From: Thermotogae bacterium
GTDB lineage: Bacteria; Thermotogota; Thermotogae; Petrotogales; Kosmotogaceae
Length of the DNA stretch: 6,666 nucleotides
Direction of reading: 5' to 3'
Assembly: GCA_003643975.1 (NCBI GenBank)
Contig: QNAR01000099.1
Coordinates: 1 to 6,666 of the forward strand
Part shown: positions 1-5,706 of the stretch, piece after piece
Layout: each line of letters begins with the position of its first letter
Position numbering within the stretch: position 1 is the first letter of the stretch
The notes under the pieces: generated by a model
Told to the model about the DNA's origin: nothing
Databases searched by the model: none
The model's input: the letters and a program-made list of their open reading frames with translations, nothing else
Program-made: the position numbers and the translations under genes

Positions 1-1253
1 ATGTAAACAAGTGAGTGGTATGCCTGATATAAATATCCCTGTACTTCAACAAAAGCAACAGGGGGACGAGCGAACTCTCCATTTTTGAAACTCACTGAGT
101 CACCAGAATCTTTCCAGCCTTGTGTTTGTAATCCGCGTTCAGAAACTGGCAAATACTCAACATAGCCATCGCCATCGGCATCTCCGTATTCGTAAATCCA
201 TCTTTCTGCTGCTTCGATATTTGAAAGCAATTTCTTGACTGTTTCAAAGTCATCTGTCGATTTTAAGTATTCACCTGCGAGGATAATGTAAAGAAGAGTA
301 GCGTCAATAGTACCGTAGTAGCTTCCAAAGGGAATCTGGTTGTTGAGCGAAAGATAATTGAGTCTCGCTTCATGGATGATCTTTCCCGGGGTGCTATCTC
401 TGAAGTCATCCACTTCGTTTGCTTGAAAAACCCCAAGAACCTTGAGAACCGTTTTCGCAATTTCAGGAAGATCATTTAACGTTTGTAGAGCAAATATCAA
501 ACTATCTCTGCCAAAAATTGTGGCGTACCAGGGAAGCCCGGCAGCGGGAAAATCACCATATCTGGTGGGTATCATAAGCATCTTCAAATCCCCGATAGAT
601 TCTTTAATTGTGGTAGGCAGGTTGTCAATGGACTTTCCAGAGAACTTTACCGGTCTATCTTCAAGCATTTTTTTGAGCAAGCTTTCACTTTTCAACACTT
701 TATGAAAATGCAAATAACCACTTAATTCTATCGATTCTCCCGGCCCTAAAGCGTAATACCCGGAGGGAAGCACTTTCTCAATATTGTAAAAAGCTGTGGC
801 ATCTTCATGTTCAAGTCCTTTATCACTATGCATTTCAGAATCCGCTTTTTCTTCAGAGAGGCCAAAATAAGAATCGTTCTGCTCCCTGACTACGAAAATA
901 TCCTCATAACTGCACTTTAGCACATAATTCAAGTTTATATCTACACTTCCACCGGAATAATTGTTTAACCTGAGCTTTATCAGAAGTCGGTTTCCTGAAA
1001 GTGATATTGTCTCTTCAAGGAACACATCAAAATGACTTGAAAGAGGCGAAGAACGAAGCAAATATCTATTTATCAATCTGTCATACTTAAATTTCGTCTG
1101 AAGTTTCCTTGAGCGCTTGTCAATTTCAAGTAATAAAGCTGAACAAAATCTTGTATCCTCAAGATAAAGTCCTGCTGCTGGGTCTTTGCCAGAATCGATT
1201 ATTCCTTCATTGCTGCAAATAAGCATAAGATTACCATTTTTTACTATCTTCAT
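1..1253 (-). CDS. Glycogen-debranching-type enzyme (amylo-alpha-1,6-glucosidase family), C-terminus off the window
   Basis: The first 417 codons are present; the frame stays open to the left edge. The ATG at 1253 follows GGAGGT with a 5-nt spacer. Seen: an N-terminal beta-rich region starting MKIVKNGNLMLI, with GLYLEDTRFCS at residues 28-38, typical of the glycogen-debranching N-terminal domain (GDE_N_bis type). A second region, from about residue 225, begins the (alpha/alpha)6 barrel: GLPWYATIFGRDS (239-251), DADGDGYVEY (358-367) and QGWKDS (378-383). From family knowledge these proteins remove alpha-1,6-linked glucose or branches from glycogen and limit dextrins. E366 and D382 are plausible active-site acids, but this is inference and more of the barrel lies outside. 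No signal peptide is seen, so it is probably cytoplasmic. It overlaps the upstream lacI-type gene by 23 nt and is likely co-transcribed and translationally coupled. The family call is firm; exact linkage specificity is not. Confidence 0.88.
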   Translation of the reverse strand, partial: MKIVKNGNLMLICSNEGIIDSGKDPAAGLYLEDTRFCSALLLEIDKRSRKLQTKFKYDRLINRYLLRSSPLSSHFDVFLEETISLSGNRLLIKLRLNNYSGGSVDINLNYVLKCSYEDIFVVREQNDSYFGLSEEKADSEMHSDKGLEHEDATAFYNIEKVLPSGYYALGPGESIELSGYLHFHKVLKSESLLKKMLEDRPVKFSGKSIDNLPTTIKESIGDLKMLMIPTRYGDFPAAGLPWYATIFGRDSLIFALQTLNDLPEIAKTVLKVLGVFQANEVDDFRDSTPGKIIHEARLNYLSLNNQIPFGSYYGTIDATLLYIILAGEYLKSTDDFETVKKLLSNIEAAERWIYEYGDADGDGYVEYLPVSERGLQTQGWKDSGDSVSFKNGEFARPPVAFVEVQGYLYQAYHSLVY

Positions 1254-2241
1254 GGTTTACCTCCGATGATTCTCGAATTATCAGCTCTACATCAAGAACT
1301 TTTCTGGGAAATTCTTCACTTTCAAGGCAAGCTATGATGGAATCAGCTACTGTGTATCCAACCTTCTCAATGGGTTGCCTAACTGTAGTTAGGGTGGGAC
1401 TTGTCATTGCCGCTTGTGGAATGTCATCAAAGCCTATTACAGGGACATCTTTCTCCATTTCTTTTAGTGCTTTGAGAGCTCCCATAGCCATGAGGTCGGA
1501 AGCGGCAAAAACCGCATCGAATTCTCCTTCAAAGCTTTTAGTCATTTTATAACCAGAATCCTCTGTGAAACTGCCATTGAGTATAAAAGAATCATCTACC
1601 TCAAGGCCATATTTAAGGTGGGCATCTAAATATCCCCTGGCGCGCCAGATGGAAACGCTCTGATTTGCAGGTCCGTTGAGAAAAAGGATTTTTCTGCATT
1701 TCTTTTTTAGAAGATACGAAACTGCTTTGAAAGCGCCTCCCATGTTGTCGGTATCGATAAATGGAATCTCTTCGCCATTTACCGCTCTTCCGACAACAAC
1801 GAATTTTGCATCACGCGTTTTGAGAAACTCAACACGTTCATCTTTCTCTTTAAGATCCAGTATTATAAAGGCGTCAACGATCTTTCTGTCTAAAAAGGTT
1901 CTGTAAATTTCCACAGGATTTTCATCAGGTTCTTCTATGGTTAACAACAATTGATAGCCATCTCCCGAAAGCCTTTTGGTTGCTTCTCTGAGAAAAATGG
2001 AAAAATACGGAAAATTAAAAACATAATCTGTGGAATGGGGAATTATCGTGCCTATTAGCCCTGTTTTTTTGCTTCTTAAGCTCCTCGCTACATGGTTTGG
2101 CACATATTCAAGTTTTTCAATGACTTTCATAACCTTTTCTCTTGTTTTCTTTGAAACTGAGGGCGAGCCATTTAGCACTCGGGAAACCGTTGCCGTTGAA
2201 ACGCCTGCTTTTTTTGCCACTGTTGAAATATTCAGCTTCAC
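1231..2241 (-). CDS. LacI-family transcriptional repressor of the alpha-glucan genes
   Basis: The protein has 336 residues, normal for the family. Residues 4-25 form the LacI helix-turn-helix (STVAKKAGVSTATVSRVLNG). The hinge helix follows at about 50-59 (VARSLRS, with the minor-groove leucine L55). A periplasmic-binding-protein-like sugar domain fills the rest, with FIDTDN (161-166), WRARGY (199-204), AASDLMAMGAL (246-256) and VIGFDDIP (268-275). The start chosen is GTG at 2241, because GGAAGTGAT (8 of 9 to GGAGGTGAT) lies 3 nt upstream and the protein then begins MKLNISTVAKKAG, as is usual. An in-frame GTG at 2256 has no ribosome binding site. Two CG-centred palindromes just upstream suit a LacI-type dimer, so autorepression is likely. 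The effector is presumably an alpha-glucoside (maltose or isomaltose type), inferred only from the flanking enzymes. Confidence 0.93.
   Translation of the reverse strand: MKLNISTVAKKAGVSTATVSRVLNGSPSVSKKTREKVMKVIEKLEYVPNHVARSLRSKKTGLIGTIIPHSTDYVFNFPYFSIFLREATKRLSGDGYQLLLTIEEPDENPVEIYRTFLDRKIVDAFIILDLKEKDERVEFLKTRDAKFVVVGRAVNGEEIPFIDTDNMGGAFKAVSYLLKKKCRKILFLNGPANQSVSIWRARGYLDAHLKYGLEVDDSFILNGSFTEDSGYKMTKSFEGEFDAVFAASDLMAMGALKALKEMEKDVPVIGFDDIPQAAMTSPTLTTVRQPIEKVGYTVADSIIACLESEEFPRKVLDVELIIRESSEVNHEDSKKW
1259..1264 (-). promoter_or_regulatory. Ribosome binding site GGAGGT of the debranching gene
   Basis: GGAGGT lies 5 nt before the ATG at 1253 and sits inside the last codons of the repressor gene. 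It fixes the start of the debranching enzyme and shows that the 23-nt overlap is real rather than a mis-called start. Confidence 0.85.
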
Positions 2242-2244
2242 AAA

Positions 2245-2253
2245 ATCACTTCC
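2245..2253 (-). promoter_or_regulatory. Ribosome binding site of the repressor gene
   Basis: GGAAGTGAT matches the extended Shine-Dalgarno sequence GGAGGTGAT at 8 of 9 positions and ends 3 nt before GTG 2241. It supports that GTG over the in-frame GTG at 2256, which would place the ribosome binding site inside the gene. Confidence 0.75.
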
Positions 2254-2261
2254 CACCGTAA

Positions 2262-2275
2262 TGTAATCGATTACA
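2262..2275. promoter_or_regulatory. LacI-type operator, copy 1
   Basis: TGTAATCGATTACA is a perfect 14-bp palindrome with the central CG expected for LacI/GalR-family sites. It lies in the predicted 5' untranslated region of the repressor mRNA, 20 bp from the GTG start. With the preceding A it is one unit of a perfect 15-bp tandem repeat shared with copy 2. Binding by the adjacent repressor is inferred. Confidence 0.85.
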
Positions 2276-2292
2276 ATGTAATCGATTACATT
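2275..2292. promoter_or_regulatory. LacI-type operator, copy 2 (overlaps repressor -10)
   Basis: The same 14-bp core TGTAATCGATTACA at 2277-2290 is extended here to a perfect 18-bp palindrome, AATGTAATCGATTACATT. Its right arm overlaps the minus-strand -10 hexamer (2290-2295), so a bound repressor would block RNA polymerase at the repressor promoter. Its centre is 15 bp from that of copy 1. Confidence 0.87.
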
Positions 2293-2298
2293 ATAGCA
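2290..2298 (-). promoter_or_regulatory. Promoter of the repressor-debranching operon (extended -10)
   Basis: TGCTATAAT is a consensus TATAAT with the TGn extension. The hexamer 17 bp upstream is only TTTTTT, so the -35 is weak and the extended -10 and A/T-rich upstream tract probably compensate. Transcription would start near 2283, within the operators, giving a leader of about 40 nt before GTG 2241. Confidence 0.75.
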
Positions 2299-2402
2299 AA
2301 TACTTGTAAAATAAAAAAAAGTAATGAATGGAGTTTACAAGCAAAGAGCAAAGAATAGATCCATTGAGAATTGATTAAATTCGAAATTCCATGTTTTTAT
2401 AT

Positions 2403-2432
2403 TTGCCGTATTGGGTTGTAATGGAATATAAT
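2403..2432 (+). promoter_or_regulatory. Promoter of the GH13 alpha-glucosidase gene
   Basis: The -35 is TTGCCG (2403-2408), then an 18-bp spacer and a perfect -10 TATAAT (2427-2432). The predicted transcription start is near 2439, giving a short leader of about 26 nt that contains the ribosome binding site AAAGGGG (2450-2456). It is placed 8 nt before the GTG start. Confidence 0.65.
2417..2430. promoter_or_regulatory. Degenerate third operator at the alpha-glucosidase promoter (candidate)
   Basis: TGTAATGGAATATA matches the TGTAATCGATTACA operator at 11 of 14 positions; the left half-site is perfect and the right arm is degraded. It covers the spacer and the first four bases of the -10, where a bound repressor would interfere with the polymerase. 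Some of the match could come from -10-like A/T content. Function is inferred. Confidence 0.4.
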
Positions 2433-2464
2433 TATACAAAATTTCAAAGAAAGGGGTTTTTTAA

Positions 2465-4057
2465 GTGAATAATAGTTGGTGGAAAAACGCTGTGATTTAC
2501 CAAATTTATCCCAGAAGTTTCAAGGATAGTAATAATGATGGGATTGGTGATTTGAAGGGAATTGCCTCAAAACTCGACTATATAAAAGGGCTTGGTGTTG
2601 ACGCCATCTGGTTATCTCCAATTTATAAATCACCTATGAAAGATTTTGGGTATGATGTATCTGATTATTGCGATATCGACCCGATTTTCGGTTCAATTGA
2701 CGATTTTGATAAACTTCTTGAACAGGCACACAAAAAGGGGTTGAGAGTTATTCTTGATATGGTAATCAACCATACTTCTGATCGGCATCCATGGTTCAAA
2801 GAATCAAGATCTTCGCGGACTAATCCAAAAGCTGACTGGTATATCTGGGTTGATGGTGAGAAGGGAATCCCGCCAAATAACTGGCTCTCGTACTTCGGTG
2901 GAAGCGCTTGGGAGTGGGATGAGAACAGAAAGCAGTATTATTTGCATCTCTTTGCCAAAGAACAGCCAGACCTTAATTGGCGAAATCCTGAAGTAAAAAG
3001 GGAACTGTTCAATATAGTTAAGTTCTGGCTTGACAAAGGTGTTGATGGATTCAGGTTTGATGTGGTGAATCTCTTTTACAAAGATGCTAAATTGAGGAAC
3101 AACCCGCCAAAAAAGAAAAAGACAGAGATTGACTTCGAAAACTATTACAATGTGTTCACCAGGGACAGGCCAGAAACATTGCTTGTCATTGAAGAACTTC
3201 AAGAGCTCATAGAGAGTTACAGAGATAGGGTTACAATCGGAGAAGTTGCGACAGATCTTGGCGTGATACAGTACTTTGAATATACAAAACCCGGTAGGTT
3301 GAACCTGGCGTTTAATTTTGAGTTTAAAGACGTGGAGAAATTCAGCGCTAAGAGTTTTAAAGAAGTGGTGGAATTCACAGAAAAAGTCTTTGAAGATGCC
3401 GCCTGGCCCAGTTATGTATTGGGAAACCACGATTCAGCAAGGTTCATATCAAAATTTTCAGATGGGAAACTGGAAGAGGAACGCGCTAAGTTGCTTGCCA
3501 CAATGCTTTTAACACTGAGGGGAACTCCCTTTATTTATATGGGTGAAGAGATTGGCATGAGAGAAGGTGAAATCCCCTTTGAAAAGCTCCAAGATCCGCT
3601 TGGGTTGAACCTCTGGCCAAAGCACAAAGGGCGTGATGGTTGTAGAACTCCAATGCAATGGGATGAAAGTGATTATGCAGGATTTTCAACAGTTGAACCA
3701 TGGCTTCCAGTAAATTCTGATAAAAACCACGTAAATGTGAAAAGACAGGAAAAAGACCCTGATTCTATGCTTAATTATTACAAAAAGCTGCTTAGCCTTA
3801 GAAGAAAATCCAATGCTTTGAAGCTGGGGGACTACATTTCCATAGAAACGGATAATCCAGAAGTATATGCTTATTTAAGAGTGTTTGAAGATGAGAGAAA
3901 GCTTGTAATTCTCAATTTCAATGCTGAAAGCGTGAAAGTGAAATTAAATCTTCCAAAAGAGGAAAAACACAATATTGTTTTTGGAACTCACAGAACAAAA
4001 GGGGTCATAAATAATCTGGTTGAGTTAGATCCTTTTGAAGTTCTTATCTCAGAGTAA
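2465..4057 (+). CDS. GH13 alpha-glucosidase, probably alpha-1,6-acting (oligo-1,6-glucosidase type)
   Basis: The 530-residue enzyme starts at GTG with AAAGGGG 8 nt upstream; the length is typical of GH13 exo-glucosidases. The (beta/alpha)8 barrel begins WWKNAVIYQIYPRSF. Conserved regions are DMVINHT (98-104), QPDLNW (167-172), GFRFDVVN (195-202, nucleophile D199), TIGE (257-260, acid/base E260) and LGNHD (319-323, D323). A beta-sandwich C-terminal domain follows from about 455. Family knowledge: Val right after the nucleophile (V200) is associated with alpha-1,6 specificity (isomaltase, trehalose-6-phosphate hydrolase), whereas maltase-type enzymes usually carry Ala or Thr. The loop LRNNPP and RDRPETL resembles the general alpha-glucosidase subfamilies, so maltose-type activity or trehalose-6-phosphate cleavage is not excluded. 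No signal peptide is seen; it is probably cytoplasmic, acting on imported oligosaccharides. It is divergent from the lacI-type gene and probably controlled by it. Confidence 0.92.
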   Translation: MNNSWWKNAVIYQIYPRSFKDSNNDGIGDLKGIASKLDYIKGLGVDAIWLSPIYKSPMKDFGYDVSDYCDIDPIFGSIDDFDKLLEQAHKKGLRVILDMVINHTSDRHPWFKESRSSRTNPKADWYIWVDGEKGIPPNNWLSYFGGSAWEWDENRKQYYLHLFAKEQPDLNWRNPEVKRELFNIVKFWLDKGVDGFRFDVVNLFYKDAKLRNNPPKKKKTEIDFENYYNVFTRDRPETLLVIEELQELIESYRDRVTIGEVATDLGVIQYFEYTKPGRLNLAFNFEFKDVEKFSAKSFKEVVEFTEKVFEDAAWPSYVLGNHDSARFISKFSDGKLEEERAKLLATMLLTLRGTPFIYMGEEIGMREGEIPFEKLQDPLGLNLWPKHKGRDGCRTPMQWDESDYAGFSTVEPWLPVNSDKNHVNVKRQEKDPDSMLNYYKKLLSLRRKSNALKLGDYISIETDNPEVYAYLRVFEDERKLVILNFNAESVKVKLNLPKEEKHNIVFGTHRTKGVINNLVELDPFEVLISE

Positions 4058-4058
4058 A

Positions 4059-4081
4059 GAAAGCCCCTGAAAGGGGCTTTC
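4059..4081. terminator. Bidirectional intrinsic terminator between convergent genes
   Basis: A perfect 10-bp inverted repeat, GAAAGCCCCT (4059-4068) and AGGGGCTTTC (4072-4081), is separated by the 3-nt loop GAA. It starts 2 nt after the alpha-glucosidase stop and ends 4 nt before the SIS gene stop. On the minus strand it is followed by a T-rich tail (TTTACT after the stem); on the plus strand the tail is only CTATTAATCT, so termination may be stronger for the minus-strand gene. Confidence 0.85.
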
Positions 4082-4084
4082 CTA

Positions 4085-5011
4085 TTAATCTAAATTGGTT
4101 TTTACCGATTTCGAAAGATTCCTCGGTTTATCGGGGTTCAGCCCTTCAGTGATGGCTTTTTTATACCCGAGGTAAAAGAGAGGGATTACCCTCAATGGAA
4201 CCTCAAATCCTTTTTGATTCTCAAGATCAATATCACCACCGGGCCCGATTTCAAGAACGTAAGCTCCCATCATTTTCAGCTCTTTTGCCAGGTCTTTTTC
4301 TTGTTTTGTACCCATTGATTGAAAGACAACGATAGTTCTTGAAGAGAGGTTTGAAATCGGTCCGTGCCTATATTCCAATGGCTCATGGAATTCCGTTGGC
4401 TGTTGTGCCATCTCCTGAACTTTTAGGGCTCCTTCTTTCGCAACACCGTAGAGTTCTTCAAATCCAAGAAAAACAAAGTGATTATATTTGGCAAGGTCTA
4501 TACCATCTATGACCTTAACACTTCTATTTAACACTGTTTCCGCATCTTCTGGTGTAATATTTCCACCAATCTCTTTAAGAAACAAATAAAGTATTGCGGA
4601 GAAAGAGCCAGTCATTACTATGCTCTCTTCGTTAGCATAATCCAGAGCTATTGACTCATCGCAAACCTTCAGAAGTTGAGATGAAGGCACACAAGAAATG
4701 CCCAGAGTTTCAAAGCCAGATTTTTTTAGTTCAGATGCTGCAAAAACCGTTTCCGAGGATTCTCCTGTTCGTGAAAGCAATATGGCCTTGTCCAAAAATG
4801 GAACATTCCCTCTAACAACAATCTGTCCGCCGCTGATTACCTCTGCTCTGTAATTATGTTTGGTGAGAATTCTCGATAGAATCAACCCGAGGTTATACGA
4901 TGAACCACAACCAACGAAAAGGTACTTGCGGTCTCTGTATAATTCTACGAAAAGCTCTTCAGTTTTCTCAAACAATTCGGGAATTCTTAAAATCTCCTTG
5001 AGTGTGTACAT
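4085..5011 (-). CDS. Stand-alone double-SIS sugar-phosphate isomerase/deaminase (GlmS isomerase-like)
   Basis: The 308-residue protein holds two SIS (sugar isomerase) folds and lacks the N-terminal glutaminase domain of GlmS. SIS 1 has FVGCGSSYNLG (32-42) and LLSRTGESSET (78-88), the phosphosugar-binding loops. SIS 2 has GVAKEGALKVQEM (189-201) and the LEYRHGP motif (212-218), aligning with the GlmS region that holds catalytic Glu488. The C-terminal NPDKPRNLSKSV (292-303) retains a lysine, K301, in the place of GlmS Lys603. From the family it should bind a hexose 6-phosphate and either deaminate or isomerise it (NagB-II, AgaS or FrlB type). The substrate cannot be read from the sequence. ATG 5011 is preceded by AAAGGAGGA with a suitable spacer. 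It is 203 nt from the fumarase gene and convergent with the alpha-glucosidase, so it probably has its own promoter. It is cytoplasmic. Confidence 0.85.
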   Translation of the reverse strand: MYTLKEILRIPELFEKTEELFVELYRDRKYLFVGCGSSYNLGLILSRILTKHNYRAEVISGGQIVVRGNVPFLDKAILLSRTGESSETVFAASELKKSGFETLGISCVPSSQLLKVCDESIALDYANEESIVMTGSFSAILYLFLKEIGGNITPEDAETVLNRSVKVIDGIDLAKYNHFVFLGFEELYGVAKEGALKVQEMAQQPTEFHEPLEYRHGPISNLSSRTIVVFQSMGTKQEKDLAKELKMMGAYVLEIGPGGDIDLENQKGFEVPLRVIPLFYLGYKKAITEGLNPDKPRNLSKSVKTNLD

Positions 5012-5054
5012 TGCATCTCCTCCTTTAGAGCAGTAAATTAATTTAGCATTATTA

Positions 5055-5069
5055 TGAAAACGATTTACA
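5055..5069. promoter_or_regulatory. Possible LacI/CcpA-type operator before the SIS gene
   Basis: TGAAAACGATTTACA has a central CG and resembles a catabolite-responsive element, but its right arm is one base too long for the usual pattern. It matches the TGTAATCGATTACA operator at only 8 of 14 positions, so a different regulator is more likely than the one encoded here. It adjoins the best -10 candidate of the SIS gene. Confidence 0.25.
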
Positions 5070-5109
5070 GGAAACTATGTAACCCGGTAATGGTAAATCT
5101 GTTTTCGAA

Positions 5110-5145
5110 GTATTCGGTGAATCCTTCACGGATAACCGATAGTAC
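5110..5145. repeat. Imperfect hairpin in the intergenic region
   Basis: Arms GTA (5110-5112), TCGGT (5114-5118) and ATCC (5121-5124) pair with GGAT (5130-5133), ACCGA (5135-5139) and TAC (5143-5145). This makes about 13 base pairs with small bulges and a 5-nt loop. It has no T-tract on either side, so it is not a standard terminator. Function is unknown. Confidence 0.4.
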
Positions 5146-5214
5146 AGCCTGTATTACACAGCGCAGGACATCTTTTTGTGCTATTTAGTACTATTTATTG
5201 GATGTCCGTTAAGA

Positions 5215-5706
5215 TCAGTCATATATTGATTTGCCCTTGCTGTCAATTGCAACAAGCAAAGGAAATTCCTTTACTTCCAATCTATAAATAGCTTCAGGAC
5301 CGAGTTCTGGAAAGGCGATTATCTCTGCTTCCACAACTTTTTTTGAAAGAGCCGTTGCTGTGCCACTCGAGGTGATAAAGTACACAGCGGAGTATTTTTT
5401 ACTGAGTTCTTTCACATATTCATTCCTTTTTCCCTTGCCGATTGTTGCCTTAACCCCTAACTTTAATAGCATTTCAAGAAACGGGTCCATCCTGATGGAA
5501 GTGGTAGGTCCTATGGCTCCAATTACAGATCCAGCAGCTTTTCTTGCCGGCCCAGCGTAAAAGACAATTTTTCCTTCCAAAGAAAAAGGAAGTTGGTCTT
5601 TGAATTCGAGAACTTCTCTTATCTTTTTTTGGGCAGCATCGCGCATTACTATAAGTTCTCCACAGTATTGGATCATTTCTCCGGCTTTAAGTTCAACTAT
5701 CTTCAA
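5215..5706 (-). CDS. Class I fumarate hydratase (or L-tartrate dehydratase type), beta subunit
   Basis: The 163-residue protein matches the C-terminal (beta) part of class I fumarases. Motifs are AGPARKAAG (51-59), GPTTSIRMD (66-74, substrate-binding loop), ATIGKG (87-92) and PELGPEAIYRLEV (133-145). With the alpha subunit it should reversibly hydrate fumarate to malate in the cytoplasm; tartrate dehydratase activity is an alternative for this family. The chosen start is TTG 5706: GGAAAGGAAGG ends 7 nt upstream, and the protein then begins MKIVELKAGE as homologues do. An upstream in-frame TTG at 5742 has no ribosome binding site and would add 12 atypical residues. The gene overlaps the alpha gene by 14 nt, implying coupled synthesis of the two subunits. 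Confidence 0.9.
   Translation of the reverse strand: MKIVELKAGEMIQYCGELIVMRDAAQKKIREVLEFKDQLPFSLEGKIVFYAGPARKAAGSVIGAIGPTTSIRMDPFLEMLLKLGVKATIGKGKRNEYVKELSKKYSAVYFITSSGTATALSKKVVEAEIIAFPELGPEAIYRLEVKEFPLLVAIDSKGKSIYD

Larger units (their letters stand above)
5012..5214 (-). other. Intergenic region upstream of the SIS gene: inverted repeats and weak promoter signals
   Basis: This 203-nt stretch has no credible gene. It contains the ribosome binding site AAAGGAGGA (5018-5026) and a weak possible -10, CATAAT, near 5050-5055 with no convincing -35. Near it is TGAAAACGATTTACA (5055-5069), a LacI/CcpA-like site. An imperfect hairpin spans 5110-5145. A 7-bp repeat pair, GGACATC (5166-5172) and GATGTCC (5201-5207), lies just after the fumarase stop. 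No U-rich tail follows either hairpin, so fumarase transcripts may read through. Confidence 0.5.

Noticed and set aside
263..705. Short open frames on both strands at the left end
   Set aside because: The debranching-enzyme frame runs uninterrupted through this stretch on the minus strand with family motifs (GLPWYATIFGRDS), so these are shadows.
2242..2256. GTG at 2256 as the repressor start
   Set aside because: It has no ribosome binding site upstream and would place the strong GGAAGTGAT site inside the gene. GTG 2241 gives the usual LacI-family N-terminus.
2427..2436. Palindrome TATAATTATA as an extra operator
   Set aside because: It is mostly the -10 hexamer in A/T-rich sequence and lacks the central CG of the real operators.
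2804..3430. A 208-codon minus-strand open frame inside the alpha-glucosidase gene
   Set aside because: It is wholly antisense to a gene with all GH13 motifs, and its translation shows no recognisable domain. It is a shadow of the real frame.
5012..5214. glmS ribozyme or riboswitch upstream of the GlmS-like gene
   Set aside because: I could not find a recognisable glmS ribozyme core or known aptamer motif, and the encoded protein is not a full GlmS.
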